Assembly: GCA_023395755.1 (NCBI GenBank)
Contig: JAEWYG010000197.1
Coordinates: forward strand, 1-10,398
Length of the DNA: 10,398 nt
Source of the DNA: Actinomycetes bacterium
GTDB taxonomy: Bacteria; Actinomycetota; Coriobacteriia; Coriobacteriales; Eggerthellaceae
Direction: 5' to 3'
The notes beneath the pieces were generated by a model that saw nothing but the letters and a program-made list of their open reading frames with translations, was not told the DNA's origin and searched no databases. Of the stretch, positions 1 to 5,872 are shown one piece after another (positions within the stretch are counted from its first letter, which is position 1; the number at the start of each line of letters is the position of its first letter). Both the position numbers and the translations under genes were made by a program.

Positions 1-17
1 CGAAGGGCTTTTAGAGG

Positions 18-55
18 TGCAAGGTTTTTGATCTGATACACCCAAAAACCTTGCA
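18..55. repeat. 13-bp perfect inverted repeat downstream of the HD gene
   Basis: Arms TGCAAGGTTTTTG (18-30) and its exact complement (43-55) enclose a 12-base loop. The element begins 17 bases beyond the stop codon of the minus-strand HD-domain gene, where a terminator is expected. There is no run of T after the stem on either strand, so intrinsic termination is plausible but not proven. It could also be a 3'-end stabilising stem-loop. Confidence 0.5.
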
Positions 56-71
56 TTCATTATAGCAAAAA

Positions 72-509
72 CTAGCATGAAATGCCACTTGAACTGGGAT
101 TATGACTTATGGAGCAGACCCTATCTAAACATGCTACTGCCTTTTTCACCTCAAACTCATCGCTGGCAGTTTTTAGTGGGCTTTTACGCTCGACACCCTC
201 GCGTAAGGCTTCGAGCATACCGAACTGTCGTTCAGAACGCATGAACAGGTCAACTATCTCTAGTGCAAACTCGTCGGGACACTTTGCTTTGAGTATATCC
301 TGCACCCGATCAAGGGTGAGATCCGGCTGCTCCAAAGAAAGAACGTCAACCCTATCTGCCACATAAAGGCACTGTGCAAAAAATCGCATACGCGCATCTT
401 GTTCGTCATACTTGTTATTGGCCATATGGTGATACAGCACTACCTCGGCATATTCTGCCAGTGGCGAGAGTTCTTTAAAAAAAGGTAGCCATAGAATGCG
501 TGCTCCCAC
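72..509 (-). CDS. HD-GYP-like phosphohydrolase, C-terminal part (-1 frame)
   Basis: This frame carries the second half of an HD-superfamily metal-dependent phosphohydrolase. Meaningful similarity begins at the AAA codon at 476. The residues between the nominal ATG at 509 and 476 are only the out-of-frame reading of the first half. Joined across the shift, the protein reads GYLF-(L/F)KEL-SPLAEYAEVVLYHH, which has the spacing of HD-GYP proteins (G-Y-x-L-x-K ... A-x-x-V-x-x-HH). The His pair is followed by a degenerate segment (MANNKYDEQD) where the GYP motif should be. A helix with VADRVDVL then matches the usual 'VAD.yDAL' metal/helix motif. The last 85 residues are helical and unassigned. The TAG stop is at 72-74. 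Joined to the upstream frame from 718 the protein would be about 215 aa. No start codon with a convincing ribosome binding site exists for this frame alone, so it is unlikely to be an independent gene. Confidence 0.7.
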   Translation of the reverse strand: MGARILWLPFFKELSPLAEYAEVVLYHHMANNKYDEQDARMRFFAQCLYVADRVDVLSLEQPDLTLDRVQDILKAKCPDEFALEIVDLFMRSERQFGMLEALREGVERKSPLKTASDEFEVKKAVACLDRVCSISHNPSSSGISC

Positions 510-718
510 ACACTTTCCGTTTCGAACTCAACTAAACGATCGATATCCTCAGTACGATATGCTCCAATATCATGCAACAGCGCCACCAAGTATAGAGCAC
601 GCCGATCTCGAAGCGTACACGAACCTTCAGTTTCAAGCATGGCATCAAGTATTTGAGCAACGCGATAACCGTGATCTATTAAGCGCGCATCAACACAGTT
701 GAGAGCACGACTTATCAT
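440..718 (-). CDS. HD-GYP-like phosphohydrolase, N-terminal part
   Basis: This is the first half of an HD-domain phosphohydrolase, a soluble metal-dependent enzyme. HD-GYP relatives cleave cyclic di-GMP, but the substrate here is unknown. From the ATG at 718 the visible motifs are His16 in LIDHGYRVA (first metal ligand in the family), the LLHDIG motif with His49-Asp50, and EHAFYGY with His73. These are the expected HD-family ligands in order. The start at 718 is preferred because GAGGG lies about 10 bases upstream. An in-frame ATG at 826, two bases after the stop of the reductase gene (TAAcaATG), would add 36 residues that do not look like the family, and it lacks a ribosome binding site. The frame ends at 440 after 12 nonconserved residues because of the T-run shift at 476-482. 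It is probably cotranscribed with the reductase gene upstream. Confidence 0.7.
   Translation of the reverse strand: MISRALNCVDARLIDHGYRVAQILDAMLETEGSCTLRDRRALYLVALLHDIGAYRTEDIDRLVEFETESVWEHAFYGYLFLKNSRHWQNMPR
476..482 (-). other. -1 slippery heptamer / homopolymer frameshift site
   Basis: On the minus strand the upstream frame reads CTT TTT TTA AAG, with CTT beginning at 484. The last T of CTT together with TTT TTA is a canonical X XXY YYZ heptamer (T TTT TTA). A one-base backward slip continues into AAA GAA CTC, the first codons of the conserved second half. Without a slip, translation stops 12 codons downstream, at 440-442. Restoring the frame by mutation would need one more T (eight instead of seven). 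Downstream there is only a weak candidate stem (GGCA-N5-TGCC). No strong upstream Shine-Dalgarno-like stimulator is visible. Alternatives are phase variation, pseudogenisation or a sequencing error in the T run. Confidence 0.5.
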
Positions 719-828
719 CACGCAAACACCCTCAAGATTCAGGTTAATACCCGGTCTTATGGGATAAGCCAGTCCTATCGTCGAGGAGAGATTTAGCTGA
801 TCTCCCGGATGCCCGCCTTCGCCCATTG

Positions 829-1392
829 TTAACCGAGCTTGGAAATCTGCGAGCGCGCCTTGGCAAGTTGCTCTTCAATGTCAATACCCACAACGTCGAG
901 CCCTTCGGCCGCCACAAAACGCGTCTCGGGAATGCCAAACATCTTGGCTAAGCCGCAGAAGTACTCGTAGCCAAAATTCATGCCCTCAACAAAGCCACCA
1001 CATGTAGTGATATACGTTAAACTGCGCGCCTTAGCTATGCCTTCGCAACGCGCATCCTCCGTATAGCGAAACACAATGCCGCACACGCTTACATGCTCCA
1101 AATAAATTTTAAGCATAGCCGGAAACGAAAGATCCCAGTAGGGAGTTCCAATAACGATATTATCTGCTGCAGCAAATTGATGAGCCAATGCAAATAAGGG
1201 GTCGTCCTCTGCACCAGCTTTTTGTTTGGCAGAGCGCTCAGCCACCATATGGGCATCAAATGGCTTCAAATCAAGTTCGGACAAGTTAACTTCTATTACC
1301 TCATCTTTAACCGTATCGAGGTAGTTGCGGCAAAGAGAAAGCGTGCGAGAATCTTCTCCACGCATACAGGCGTTAACGAACAATGTCGTCAT
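829..1392 (-). CDS. FMN-dependent NAD(P)H oxidoreductase (azoreductase/quinone reductase-like)
   Basis: 187-residue flavodoxin-fold reductase of the Flavodoxin_2/AzoR type. It is a cytoplasmic enzyme that uses FMN to pass electrons from NAD(P)H to quinones, azo dyes or similar acceptors. Supporting features are an N-terminal beta strand TTLFVNACMRG in the phosphate-loop position, GTPYWDLSFPAMLKIYLEH at about 82-100 (family pattern P-x-x-x-x-x-x-P-A-x-L-K-x-x-x-D/E-H), and a TTCGG turn at about 129-133 that contacts the flavin ring. Length matches the family (about 180-210 aa). The start is secure: AAAAGGAG (1399-1406) lies six bases before the ATG. Its TAA is followed two bases later by an in-frame ATG of the HD gene, so the two are probably one transcript. 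The exact acceptor cannot be read from the sequence, so no gene symbol is given. Confidence 0.85.
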   Translation of the reverse strand: MTTLFVNACMRGEDSRTLSLCRNYLDTVKDEVIEVNLSELDLKPFDAHMVAERSAKQKAGAEDDPLFALAHQFAAADNIVIGTPYWDLSFPAMLKIYLEHVSVCGIVFRYTEDARCEGIAKARSLTYITTCGGFVEGMNFGYEYFCGLAKMFGIPETRFVAAEGLDVVGIDIEEQLAKARSQISKLG

Positions 1393-1447
1393 AAAAAACT
1401 CCTTTTATCGATCTAGCGCCTTAAAAAAGCGCGTGCACTATAATAGC

Positions 1448-1474
1448 GCACCCGCGCCAAAAAGACGCGGGTGC
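1448..1474 (-). terminator. Hairpin between yerC-like gene and reductase gene
   Basis: A perfect 9-bp stem, GCACCCGCG/CGCGGGTGC, with a 9-base loop lies 36 bases after the stop of the TrpR-like gene. It is GC-rich but not followed by a T run on the minus strand (next bases GCTATTATAG), so it is a weak or Rho-assisted terminator or an mRNA-processing stem. The sequence just after it contains TATTAT/TATAGT, which could be a -10 for the reductase gene, but no matching -35 is seen. Confidence 0.4.
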
Positions 1475-1509
1475 ATAACCCTTAAAGTAAGGAAATAAAT
1501 AATAATTTC

Positions 1510-1809
1510 TTACGCCTTGCGCCTACTATCATCTAGCGCATTCAAAGCAGCTGCATAGCCTCCCGAACCATAAGAAAGACACTTTGACACACGGGCAATG
1601 GTAGTAGCCGAGGCACCGGTAGCTTCCTCAATAACAGCATAGGAACGACCGGCATCCAGAAGACGCGCCACCGCAAGACGTTGCGAAGTTTCCTTCACCT
1701 CGCGAATAGTAAACAAATCTTCCAAAAGGGCGTAAACCGTATCTTCATCGTCAAGCGCAGCAAACACATGCAGTAGATCCTCTACTTCCTTTGTTCTGAG
1801 GTCGCCCAT
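1510..1809 (-). CDS. yerC: YerC/YecD family TrpR-related DNA-binding protein
   Basis: 99-residue small regulator of the Trp-repressor superfamily, YerC/YecD branch. The diagnostic block runs from about residue 33 to 87: LFTIREVKETSQRLAVARLL, then SYAVIEEATGASATTIARVS, then the CLSYGSGGY signature. The middle part is the helix-turn-helix (about 44-75). Family members are DNA-binding proteins whose ligand and targets are mostly unassigned; they are not confirmed tryptophan sensors. The ATG at 1809 lies one base after the cimA stop (TAA-c-ATG), and GGGGAAG within the end of cimA serves as its ribosome binding site. Translation is therefore coupled to cimA. This placement suggests a job in branched-chain amino acid gene control, which is inference. 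A GC-rich hairpin follows the gene. Confidence 0.88.
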   Translation of the reverse strand: MGDLRTKEVEDLLHVFAALDDEDTVYALLEDLFTIREVKETSQRLAVARLLDAGRSYAVIEEATGASATTIARVSKCLSYGSGGYAAALNALDDSRRKA

Positions 1810-1810
1810 G

Positions 1811-3394
1811 TTACTTCCCCATTCTAATCAGGCCGTACTCTATCGAGTCGACCAATGCATTCCATGATGCTTCGATAATATTTTCGGATACGCCAATAGT
1901 TCCCCAGCTACCCTGTCTGTCGCGTGTAGTAATAACGACGCGCGTAATGGCATCAGTGCCCACATTCTCATCTAAGATGCGCACCTTATAGTCTACCAAT
2001 TCAATGTTGGCCACCTCAGGATAAAAGCGCGAAAGAGCCATGCGCAGAGCGCTGTCGAGCGCGCCAACCGGCCCAGCACCCTCACCTGTTGCCACGAAGC
2101 GCTCGGAACCCACATGAATTTTAATGGTAGCCTCGCTCATAGCATCCTTGGCGCGTGCGCCAGTATCCTCATGGTCGTCAACAATAACGCGAAAACTTTC
2201 CAGCGTGAAGTGAGGGCGATATGAACCCACATGCCCTTGCAGCAGCACCGCCAACGACCCATCAGCCACCTCATATGAATAGCCTTGTGCCTCACGCGCT
2301 TTGACATCATCGAGCACAACTTGCACTTTATCGGGATACGCGCTCAAATCGATACCCAAGCTGGCCGCTTTCGCCACCAACGAGGCCTTGCCCGCCAGCT
2401 CGCTAACAAGCATACGTGTAGTGTTTCCCACGCGCGCAGGGCGCGTGTGCTCGTAAGCCTCAGGGAACCGCGCAATAGCGCTGGCATGCAGTCCACCTTT
2501 ATGTGCAAATGCCGCAGCCCCCGTATACGGATGATGCGCCGGCAGGGCCATGTTGCAGGTTTCCGCCACGAACCGTGACACATTAGTAAGCTGACAAAGC
2601 CGCTCTTCACCAACGCAGGTATATCCCATCTTCAATTCTAGGTCGGCGATAACAGTAAGCAGATCGGCATTACCCACGCGTTCTCCGATACCATTGACGG
2701 TGCCTTGCACCTGACGGGCTCCCGCATGCACGGCCGCAAGCGTATTCGCTATGGCGCAGCCAGAATCGTTGTGACAATGAATACCTATTTGCTGGCTCGG
2801 CAGCGCCTCGACTACCGCCGCAACGATAGCCTCAATCTGATGGGGCAACGCTCCACCGTTCGTCTCACATAAATCAATCGAATCGGCTCCCGCCTCACTG
2901 GCCGCACGAACGCAGTCTAGAGCATAGGCGGGGTTAGCCTCGTAGCCATCAAAAAAATGCTCCGCGTCGAATACTACTTCAAGGCCATGGCTTTTTAAAT
3001 ACGCAACCGAATCGCGTATCATACGTAAATTTTCATCAAGCGTCGCCTGCAACGCACGGGTAACCTGGGCATCCCATGTCTTTCCAACAATGGTAACAAG
3101 AGGCGCGCCGCAGGCGATGAGATCAGCAAGGCCCTGATCCTCTTCGGCTGCGATGTCCTTTTTGCACGTAGACCCAAAAGCCGCAAGGCGAGCGTGTGTC
3201 AGCGTCGTAAAACGCATGCGTTCAAAAAATGCAATATCCTTGGGGTTTGAAGCCGGAAAGCCGCCTTCTATAACATCAATGCCAAATGCATCAAGACGCT
3301 CTGCAATACGTAATTTATCTTCGAGCGACAAGGTAATGCCTTCACTCTGCTCCCCATCGCGCAATGTGCTGTCGTAGGTTGATATATGGTCCAC
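1811..3394 (-). CDS. cimA: (R)-citramalate synthase
   Basis: 527-residue enzyme condensing pyruvate with acetyl-CoA to (R)-citramalate (EC 2.3.3.21), the first step of the threonine-independent route to 2-oxobutyrate and isoleucine. It belongs to the LeuA/HMGL-like DRE-TIM family. Visible motifs are YDSTLRDGEQSEGI (7-20, catalytic Arg12 and metal-binding Asp13), LCETNGG (175-181), the metal-binding IHCHNDSG (His206, His208), NGIGERVGNADL (234-245) and HKGGLHASA (298-306). The C-terminal ~125 residues fit the LeuA dimer/allosteric domain (KVRILDENVGTDA, then VRVVI-like strands), which in relatives gives feedback control by isoleucine. Length matches CimA (about 520-540), as does the N-terminal YDSTLRDGEQ; 2-isopropylmalate synthase and homocitrate synthase are less likely. 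The start is GTG at 3394, with AAAGGAG (3400-3406) five bases upstream. It is followed by the coupled yerC-like gene and preceded by ilvE and a hairpin. Confidence 0.93.
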   Translation of the reverse strand: MDHISTYDSTLRDGEQSEGITLSLEDKLRIAERLDAFGIDVIEGGFPASNPKDIAFFERMRFTTLTHARLAAFGSTCKKDIAAEEDQGLADLIACGAPLVTIVGKTWDAQVTRALQATLDENLRMIRDSVAYLKSHGLEVVFDAEHFFDGYEANPAYALDCVRAASEAGADSIDLCETNGGALPHQIEAIVAAVVEALPSQQIGIHCHNDSGCAIANTLAAVHAGARQVQGTVNGIGERVGNADLLTVIADLELKMGYTCVGEERLCQLTNVSRFVAETCNMALPAHHPYTGAAAFAHKGGLHASAIARFPEAYEHTRPARVGNTTRMLVSELAGKASLVAKAASLGIDLSAYPDKVQVVLDDVKAREAQGYSYEVADGSLAVLLQGHVGSYRPHFTLESFRVIVDDHEDTGARAKDAMSEATIKIHVGSERFVATGEGAGPVGALDSALRMALSRFYPEVANIELVDYKVRILDENVGTDAITRVVITTRDRQGSWGTIGVSENIIEASWNALVDSIEYGLIRMGK

Positions 3395-3434
3395 GAATGC
3401 TCCTTTGCTTTCAGGGTTAGGTACTATTTCTTGA

Positions 3435-3496
3435 ACGAAAAGAAGCGAAGCCTCTCGCGTTAAACAGCACAGAGCCGCCTGCGAGGGCTTCGCTTC
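3435..3496 (-). terminator. Strong intrinsic terminator or attenuator between ilvE and cimA
   Basis: Read on the minus strand, a stem of 16 base pairs with a one-base bulge (arms 3481-3496 and 3442-3458, core GAAGCGAAGCC with its complement) encloses a 22-base loop. It is followed directly by TTTTCGTT. It begins 11 bases after the ilvE stop, as expected for an intrinsic terminator. The hairpin is also only about 40 bases from the cimA ribosome binding site, so readthrough past it would be the simplest way to express cimA from the ilvE promoter. No separate convincing cimA promoter is visible. Confidence 0.75.
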
Positions 3497-3507
3497 GTTA
3501 AGAAAAA

Positions 3508-4428
3508 TTAAATTTCGGTGACCCAGTCGGCGTACTCTTCTATATTGCCGTAGACCACATCAAAGAAGCGTTCCTGCAACGCACGGGTGATCTCACCGGG
3601 CTTGCCCACCTCGCGCCCGTCGACCGAGCCAATCGGAGTAAGCTCAGCGGCAGAACCAGTCATGAATACCTCGTCGGCAATATAGAGGTCACTACGCGTG
3701 AGGCTTTCCTCAACCGCAGGTATCTCAAGATCGTCTGCAAGACAAAGAATGGTGTCGCGCGTAAGACCTTCTAGCAAACCATCGGACAACGGAGGCGTAG
3801 AAAGCACACCGTCGCGCACAATAAACAGGTTCTCACCAGTTCCTTCGCACACCAAGCCCTGCTCGTTCAACATGATGGCCTCAACGTAGCCGTGCTGCTT
3901 GGCCTCCAGCTTCGCTAGGATGGAGTTCATGTAAGATGCCGTAGATTTAACCGCAGGTGGAATGGCGTTGTTGGAACGCTGACGCCATGATGAGACGCCC
4001 ACAGCCACACCGTTCTCCAGCGCGTCACCACCCAGATAGGTACCCCAAGGCCACACAGCGATAACCACATCGGTCGGTGCACCCGTGGGGTCAACACCCA
4101 TGACACCATAGCCACGATACACCAACGGACGAATGTAACATGCCTTTAGGTTGTTCTTACGAATGATTTCAACCGTAGCATCACACAACTCATCCACCGT
4201 GTAGGGCAGATCGATGAGCGCAATCTTGCAACTACGATGCAAGCGCTCCATATGATCGCGTAAACGAAACACAAAGCTTTTATCGTTATCGGGATTTTGG
4301 TAGCAGCGAATACCTTCGAACACGCCGGAACCGTAGTGCAGCGAATGAGACAATACATGCGTTGTAGCCTCAGCCCAAGGAACAATCTCCCCGTTTTTCC
4401 AGATGTAGTCCACTTCGTCGATGGCCAT
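3508..4428 (-). CDS. ilvE: Branched-chain amino acid aminotransferase
   Basis: 306-residue PLP-dependent class IV aminotransferase catalysing the last, reversible step of leucine, isoleucine and valine synthesis with glutamate as amino donor (EC 2.6.1.42). Evidence: IWKNGEIVPWAEA near the N-terminus, HYGSGVFEGIRCY (31-43), the PLP lysine at about Lys161 in NNAIPPAVKSTASYMNS, GYVEAIMLNEQG, CEGTGENLF, and DEVFMTGSAAELTPI near the C-terminus. Length agrees with bacterial IlvE (about 300-310). An open frame extends upstream to 4587, but the start at 4428 is preferred. GAGGAGGG (4436-4443) lies seven bases before it, the protein aligns with relatives from MAIDEVDYIW, and the extra 53 residues have no family character. 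A promoter-like region precedes it and a strong terminator follows. D-amino-acid transaminase is a distant alternative, made unlikely by length and motifs. Confidence 0.93.
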   Translation of the reverse strand: MAIDEVDYIWKNGEIVPWAEATTHVLSHSLHYGSGVFEGIRCYQNPDNDKSFVFRLRDHMERLHRSCKIALIDLPYTVDELCDATVEIIRKNNLKACYIRPLVYRGYGVMGVDPTGAPTDVVIAVWPWGTYLGGDALENGVAVGVSSWRQRSNNAIPPAVKSTASYMNSILAKLEAKQHGYVEAIMLNEQGLVCEGTGENLFIVRDGVLSTPPLSDGLLEGLTRDTILCLADDLEIPAVEESLTRSDLYIADEVFMTGSAAELTPIGSVDGREVGKPGEITRALQERFFDVVYGNIEEYADWVTEI

Positions 4429-4540
4429 AATGCATCCCTCCTCGCTGATTGCCCGCATCGTCTTTTTACTCCGGCCTATCTGCAAGCGAAAAAAGCATCG
4501 TCCACAAGCGGACAAGTAGCAGACATGACGTGCGGATACT

Positions 4541-4595
4541 ATTCTAAAATGGTGTGTTCCATTGTACTCTAATGGGCTAAAGTACACTGTGCTTT
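4541..4595 (-). promoter_or_regulatory. ilvE upstream promoter-like region with nested inverted repeats
   Basis: Minus-strand TAGAAT (complement of 4541-4546) is a reasonable -10. No good -35 is found at 16-18 bases. Between the -10 and the -35 position lies an inverted repeat AATGG-N6-CCATT (4548-4563). It is flanked by GTACT (4564-4568) and AGTAC (4581-4585), which form a second inverted repeat with a 12-base spacer. A third imperfect palindrome, AAAGTAC-ACT-GTGCTTT, covers 4579-4595. A poor -35 with palindromes over it is typical of a regulated promoter. The regulator is not known; the nearby TrpR-like YerC is one candidate. Confidence 0.35.
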
Positions 4596-4630
4596 CCGGC
4601 GAAGGGGATGAATCTCAACTAAAGAGACAC

Positions 4631-4676
4631 GGCGAAAGACCCTTTGATAGACTCACCTATCAAAATCTTGTTCGCC
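4631..4676 (-). terminator. Two-tier hairpin downstream of corA
   Basis: A perfect 8-bp stem TTTGATAG/CTATCAAA (4643-4664) with a 6-base loop is enclosed by an outer stem GGCGAA/TTCGCC (4631-4636 with 4671-4676). It lies about 40 bases after the corA stop. No strong T run follows, so it may terminate corA weakly or protect its 3' end. From 4429 to 4713 (285 bases) nothing else gene-like is supported. Confidence 0.4.
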
Positions 4677-4713
4677 ACACCTCCCAACTAACCTTTGTCT
4701 TTTTGCCCCCTGA

Positions 4714-5646
4714 CTAAAACCATCGGAACTTCTTGAGAACAAGCAGCAACACTATCGATACAAGCGCAGTACAAGCGGCAACGACACCAAAACCCCAGGG
4801 ATAATCGGCAAGGGGTATTCCCAACAAGTTCATACCGAAAAATCCTGCCACTGCTGTAGGAACACAAAGAACAAGCGTGACGGTAGCTACCACCTGCATT
4901 GTGCGGTTCAAATCGTGCTCCATAAGAAGGCTAAAGTGTTCGATAGTAGAGTCGAGTATTTCTGAGTGTATACGTGTTGTTTCGAGGGCCTGACGATTTT
5001 CTATAACCACATCGTCAAACCGCTCACGAGATTCATCATTGGGAAACAAATAACGGCGCAAGTGCTTGTCGAAAATTGCATCATTGGTAACCAAAGAGGT
5101 TTTAAGGTAAACCAGCGACGAATCAAGAATATAGAGGTCTTCGAGCTCTTTGCGTGACGGTCGCTTTACCATAGTCATAAGCTCGGAACGCCTTTTGTTG
5201 ATAACGCGCAACGCCATGAAGTAAGCCGCCGATGAAGCCATAAGTACTTCGGATGCGAAGTCCTCCACCTCGCTGGTAGGCGAAAGATCCTTCGATGCCT
5301 TAAGTTGATCAATGAGGGGAATCTTATATACCGAGCACACCGTAACTACATTGTGAGGCGTTTCAAACAGCGCGATAGGAATAGTCTTGTAGCTGCGCTC
5401 GTTTGACGACCGATCACGAACAGGTGTATCAAGGATAAAAAGGGTATAACCATGATTGTACTCAATGCGCGAAACCTCTTCGAGATCGAGGGCCGCACAC
5501 GCGTCCTCCGCTTCAAAACCGAAGTTGTTTTCCAACCAGGAAAGCTCTTCGGAGGTCGGCTCAAATAAGGCGATCCAGCACCCCGGCACCTCCTCATCAA
5601 GCTTTTTGAGCGCTTGATGTTCGTCTGTGCAGAAATACTCGATCAT
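4714..5646 (-). CDS. corA: CorA family magnesium/cobalt transport protein
   Basis: 310-residue membrane channel of the CorA type that lets Mg2+ (and Co2+ or Ni2+) enter the cytoplasm as a homopentamer. A long cytoplasmic N-terminal alpha/beta domain and helical stalk (about 1-250) are followed by two membrane helices at the C-terminus (about 252-270 and 284-304). The selectivity signature GMN sits at 271-273 right after the first helix (PTAVAGFFGMN). A basic tail KKFR ends the protein, as in the family. The start chosen is the ATG at 5646, with GGGGAA seven bases upstream. The alternative GTG at 5664 has no ribosome binding site. The ATG overlaps the stop of a short leader ORF (ATGA), which suggests translation control. 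The acidic loop that usually follows GMN (MPE in enterobacteria) is replaced by LLGIPLADYPWG. A zinc-efflux relative (ZntB) is possible but less likely. Confidence 0.9.
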   Translation of the reverse strand: MIEYFCTDEHQALKKLDEEVPGCWIALFEPTSEELSWLENNFGFEAEDACAALDLEEVSRIEYNHGYTLFILDTPVRDRSSNERSYKTIPIALFETPHNVVTVCSVYKIPLIDQLKASKDLSPTSEVEDFASEVLMASSAAYFMALRVINKRRSELMTMVKRPSRKELEDLYILDSSLVYLKTSLVTNDAIFDKHLRRYLFPNDESRERFDDVVIENRQALETTRIHSEILDSTIEHFSLLMEHDLNRTMQVVATVTLVLCVPTAVAGFFGMNLLGIPLADYPWGFGVVAACTALVSIVLLLVLKKFRWF

Positions 5647-5693
5647 ATACGTTCCCCACAGCACGAATAAGCAACAGCATCGACGATTACCAC
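5643..5693 (-). CDS. Putative 16-aa leader peptide of corA
   Basis: A GTG codon at 5693 lies seven bases after a strong AAAGGAG (5701-5707). It opens a 16-codon frame encoding MVIVDAVAYSCCGERI, ending in TGA at 5643-5645. That stop overlaps the corA ATG (5644-5646) in an ATGA arrangement. The strong ribosome binding site does not serve corA: no start codon in the corA frame follows it at a usable distance. The simplest reading is a translated leader coupled to corA. In Salmonella, corA and mgtA carry leader ORFs that link expression to Mg2+ or translation; no sequence similarity to those is claimed. The peptide has two adjacent Cys and no proline run. Confidence 0.5.
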   Translation of the reverse strand: MVIVDAVAYSCCGERI

Positions 5694-5747
5694 AAGGTCG
5701 CTCCTTTGCGTGAAACGGCTCGGCGCATCGCCCAGCAAAACTTTATA

Positions 5748-5785
5748 CGAAAGCCGCAAGGGCTGCTTACCTCTCGCGGCTTTCG
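5748..5785 (-). terminator. Hairpin between lipoprotein gene and corA
   Basis: A perfect 10-bp inverted repeat, CGAAAGCCGC and its complement (5748-5757 and 5776-5785), has an 18-base loop. On the minus strand the bases after it are TATAAAGTTTTG, only moderately T-rich. It lies about 90 bases beyond the lipoprotein gene stop and about 40 bases before the corA leader ribosome binding site. It could terminate the operon or act as a structured leader element for corA. Confidence 0.45.
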
Positions 5786-5791
5786 ATTATA
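5786..5791 (-). promoter_or_regulatory. Possible corA -10 element
   Basis: The minus strand reads TATAAT (complement of 5786-5791), a perfect -10 hexamer, immediately before the 5748-5785 hairpin. No recognisable -35 is found 16-18 bases upstream (GTCGAA or CGTCGA), so this is a tentative promoter. It would give corA a leader of roughly 130 bases containing the short leader ORF. Confidence 0.3.
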
Positions 5792-5814
5792 GGTCATTCT
5801 TCAACATTTCGACG

Positions 5815-5838
5815 GGGTTCGCAGTACTGCAAGAACCC
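5815..5838. repeat. Inverted repeat after the lipoprotein gene
   Basis: GGGTTC (5815-5820) and GAACCC (5833-5838) flank the 10-base palindrome GCAGTACTGC plus AA, forming a compact stem or a protein-binding palindrome 34 bases past the lipoprotein stop. There is no T run on either side. With the hairpin at 5748-5785 it makes two inverted repeats in the 226-base gap, and no gene other than the corA leader ORF is seen there. Confidence 0.4.
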
Positions 5839-5872
5839 TGTTACTTCGCGCATCCACAAGCACCTTGCGTCG

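Noticed and set aside
72..826. Two separate genes rather than one split HD gene
   Set aside because: The metal-binding motifs of a single HD domain are divided in order between the two frames, and the second frame has no credible start of its own.
4476..4526. Possible ilvE attenuator leader peptide (MSATCPLVDDAFFACR)
   Set aside because: It contains only one Leu and one Val, no run of Ile/Leu/Val codons, no clear ribosome binding site and no convincing terminator/antiterminator pair.
4429..4587. N-terminal extension of ilvE to 4587
   Set aside because: The 53 extra residues lack family character, and a strong GAGGAGGG site fixes the start at 4428.
4429..4713. T-box riboswitch upstream of ilvE
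   Set aside because: No T-box consensus or specifier-loop layout is visible, and none is seen upstream of cimA.
5647..5664. GTG start for corA at 5664
   Set aside because: No ribosome binding site precedes it. The ATG at 5646 has one and makes the ATGA overlap with the leader ORF.
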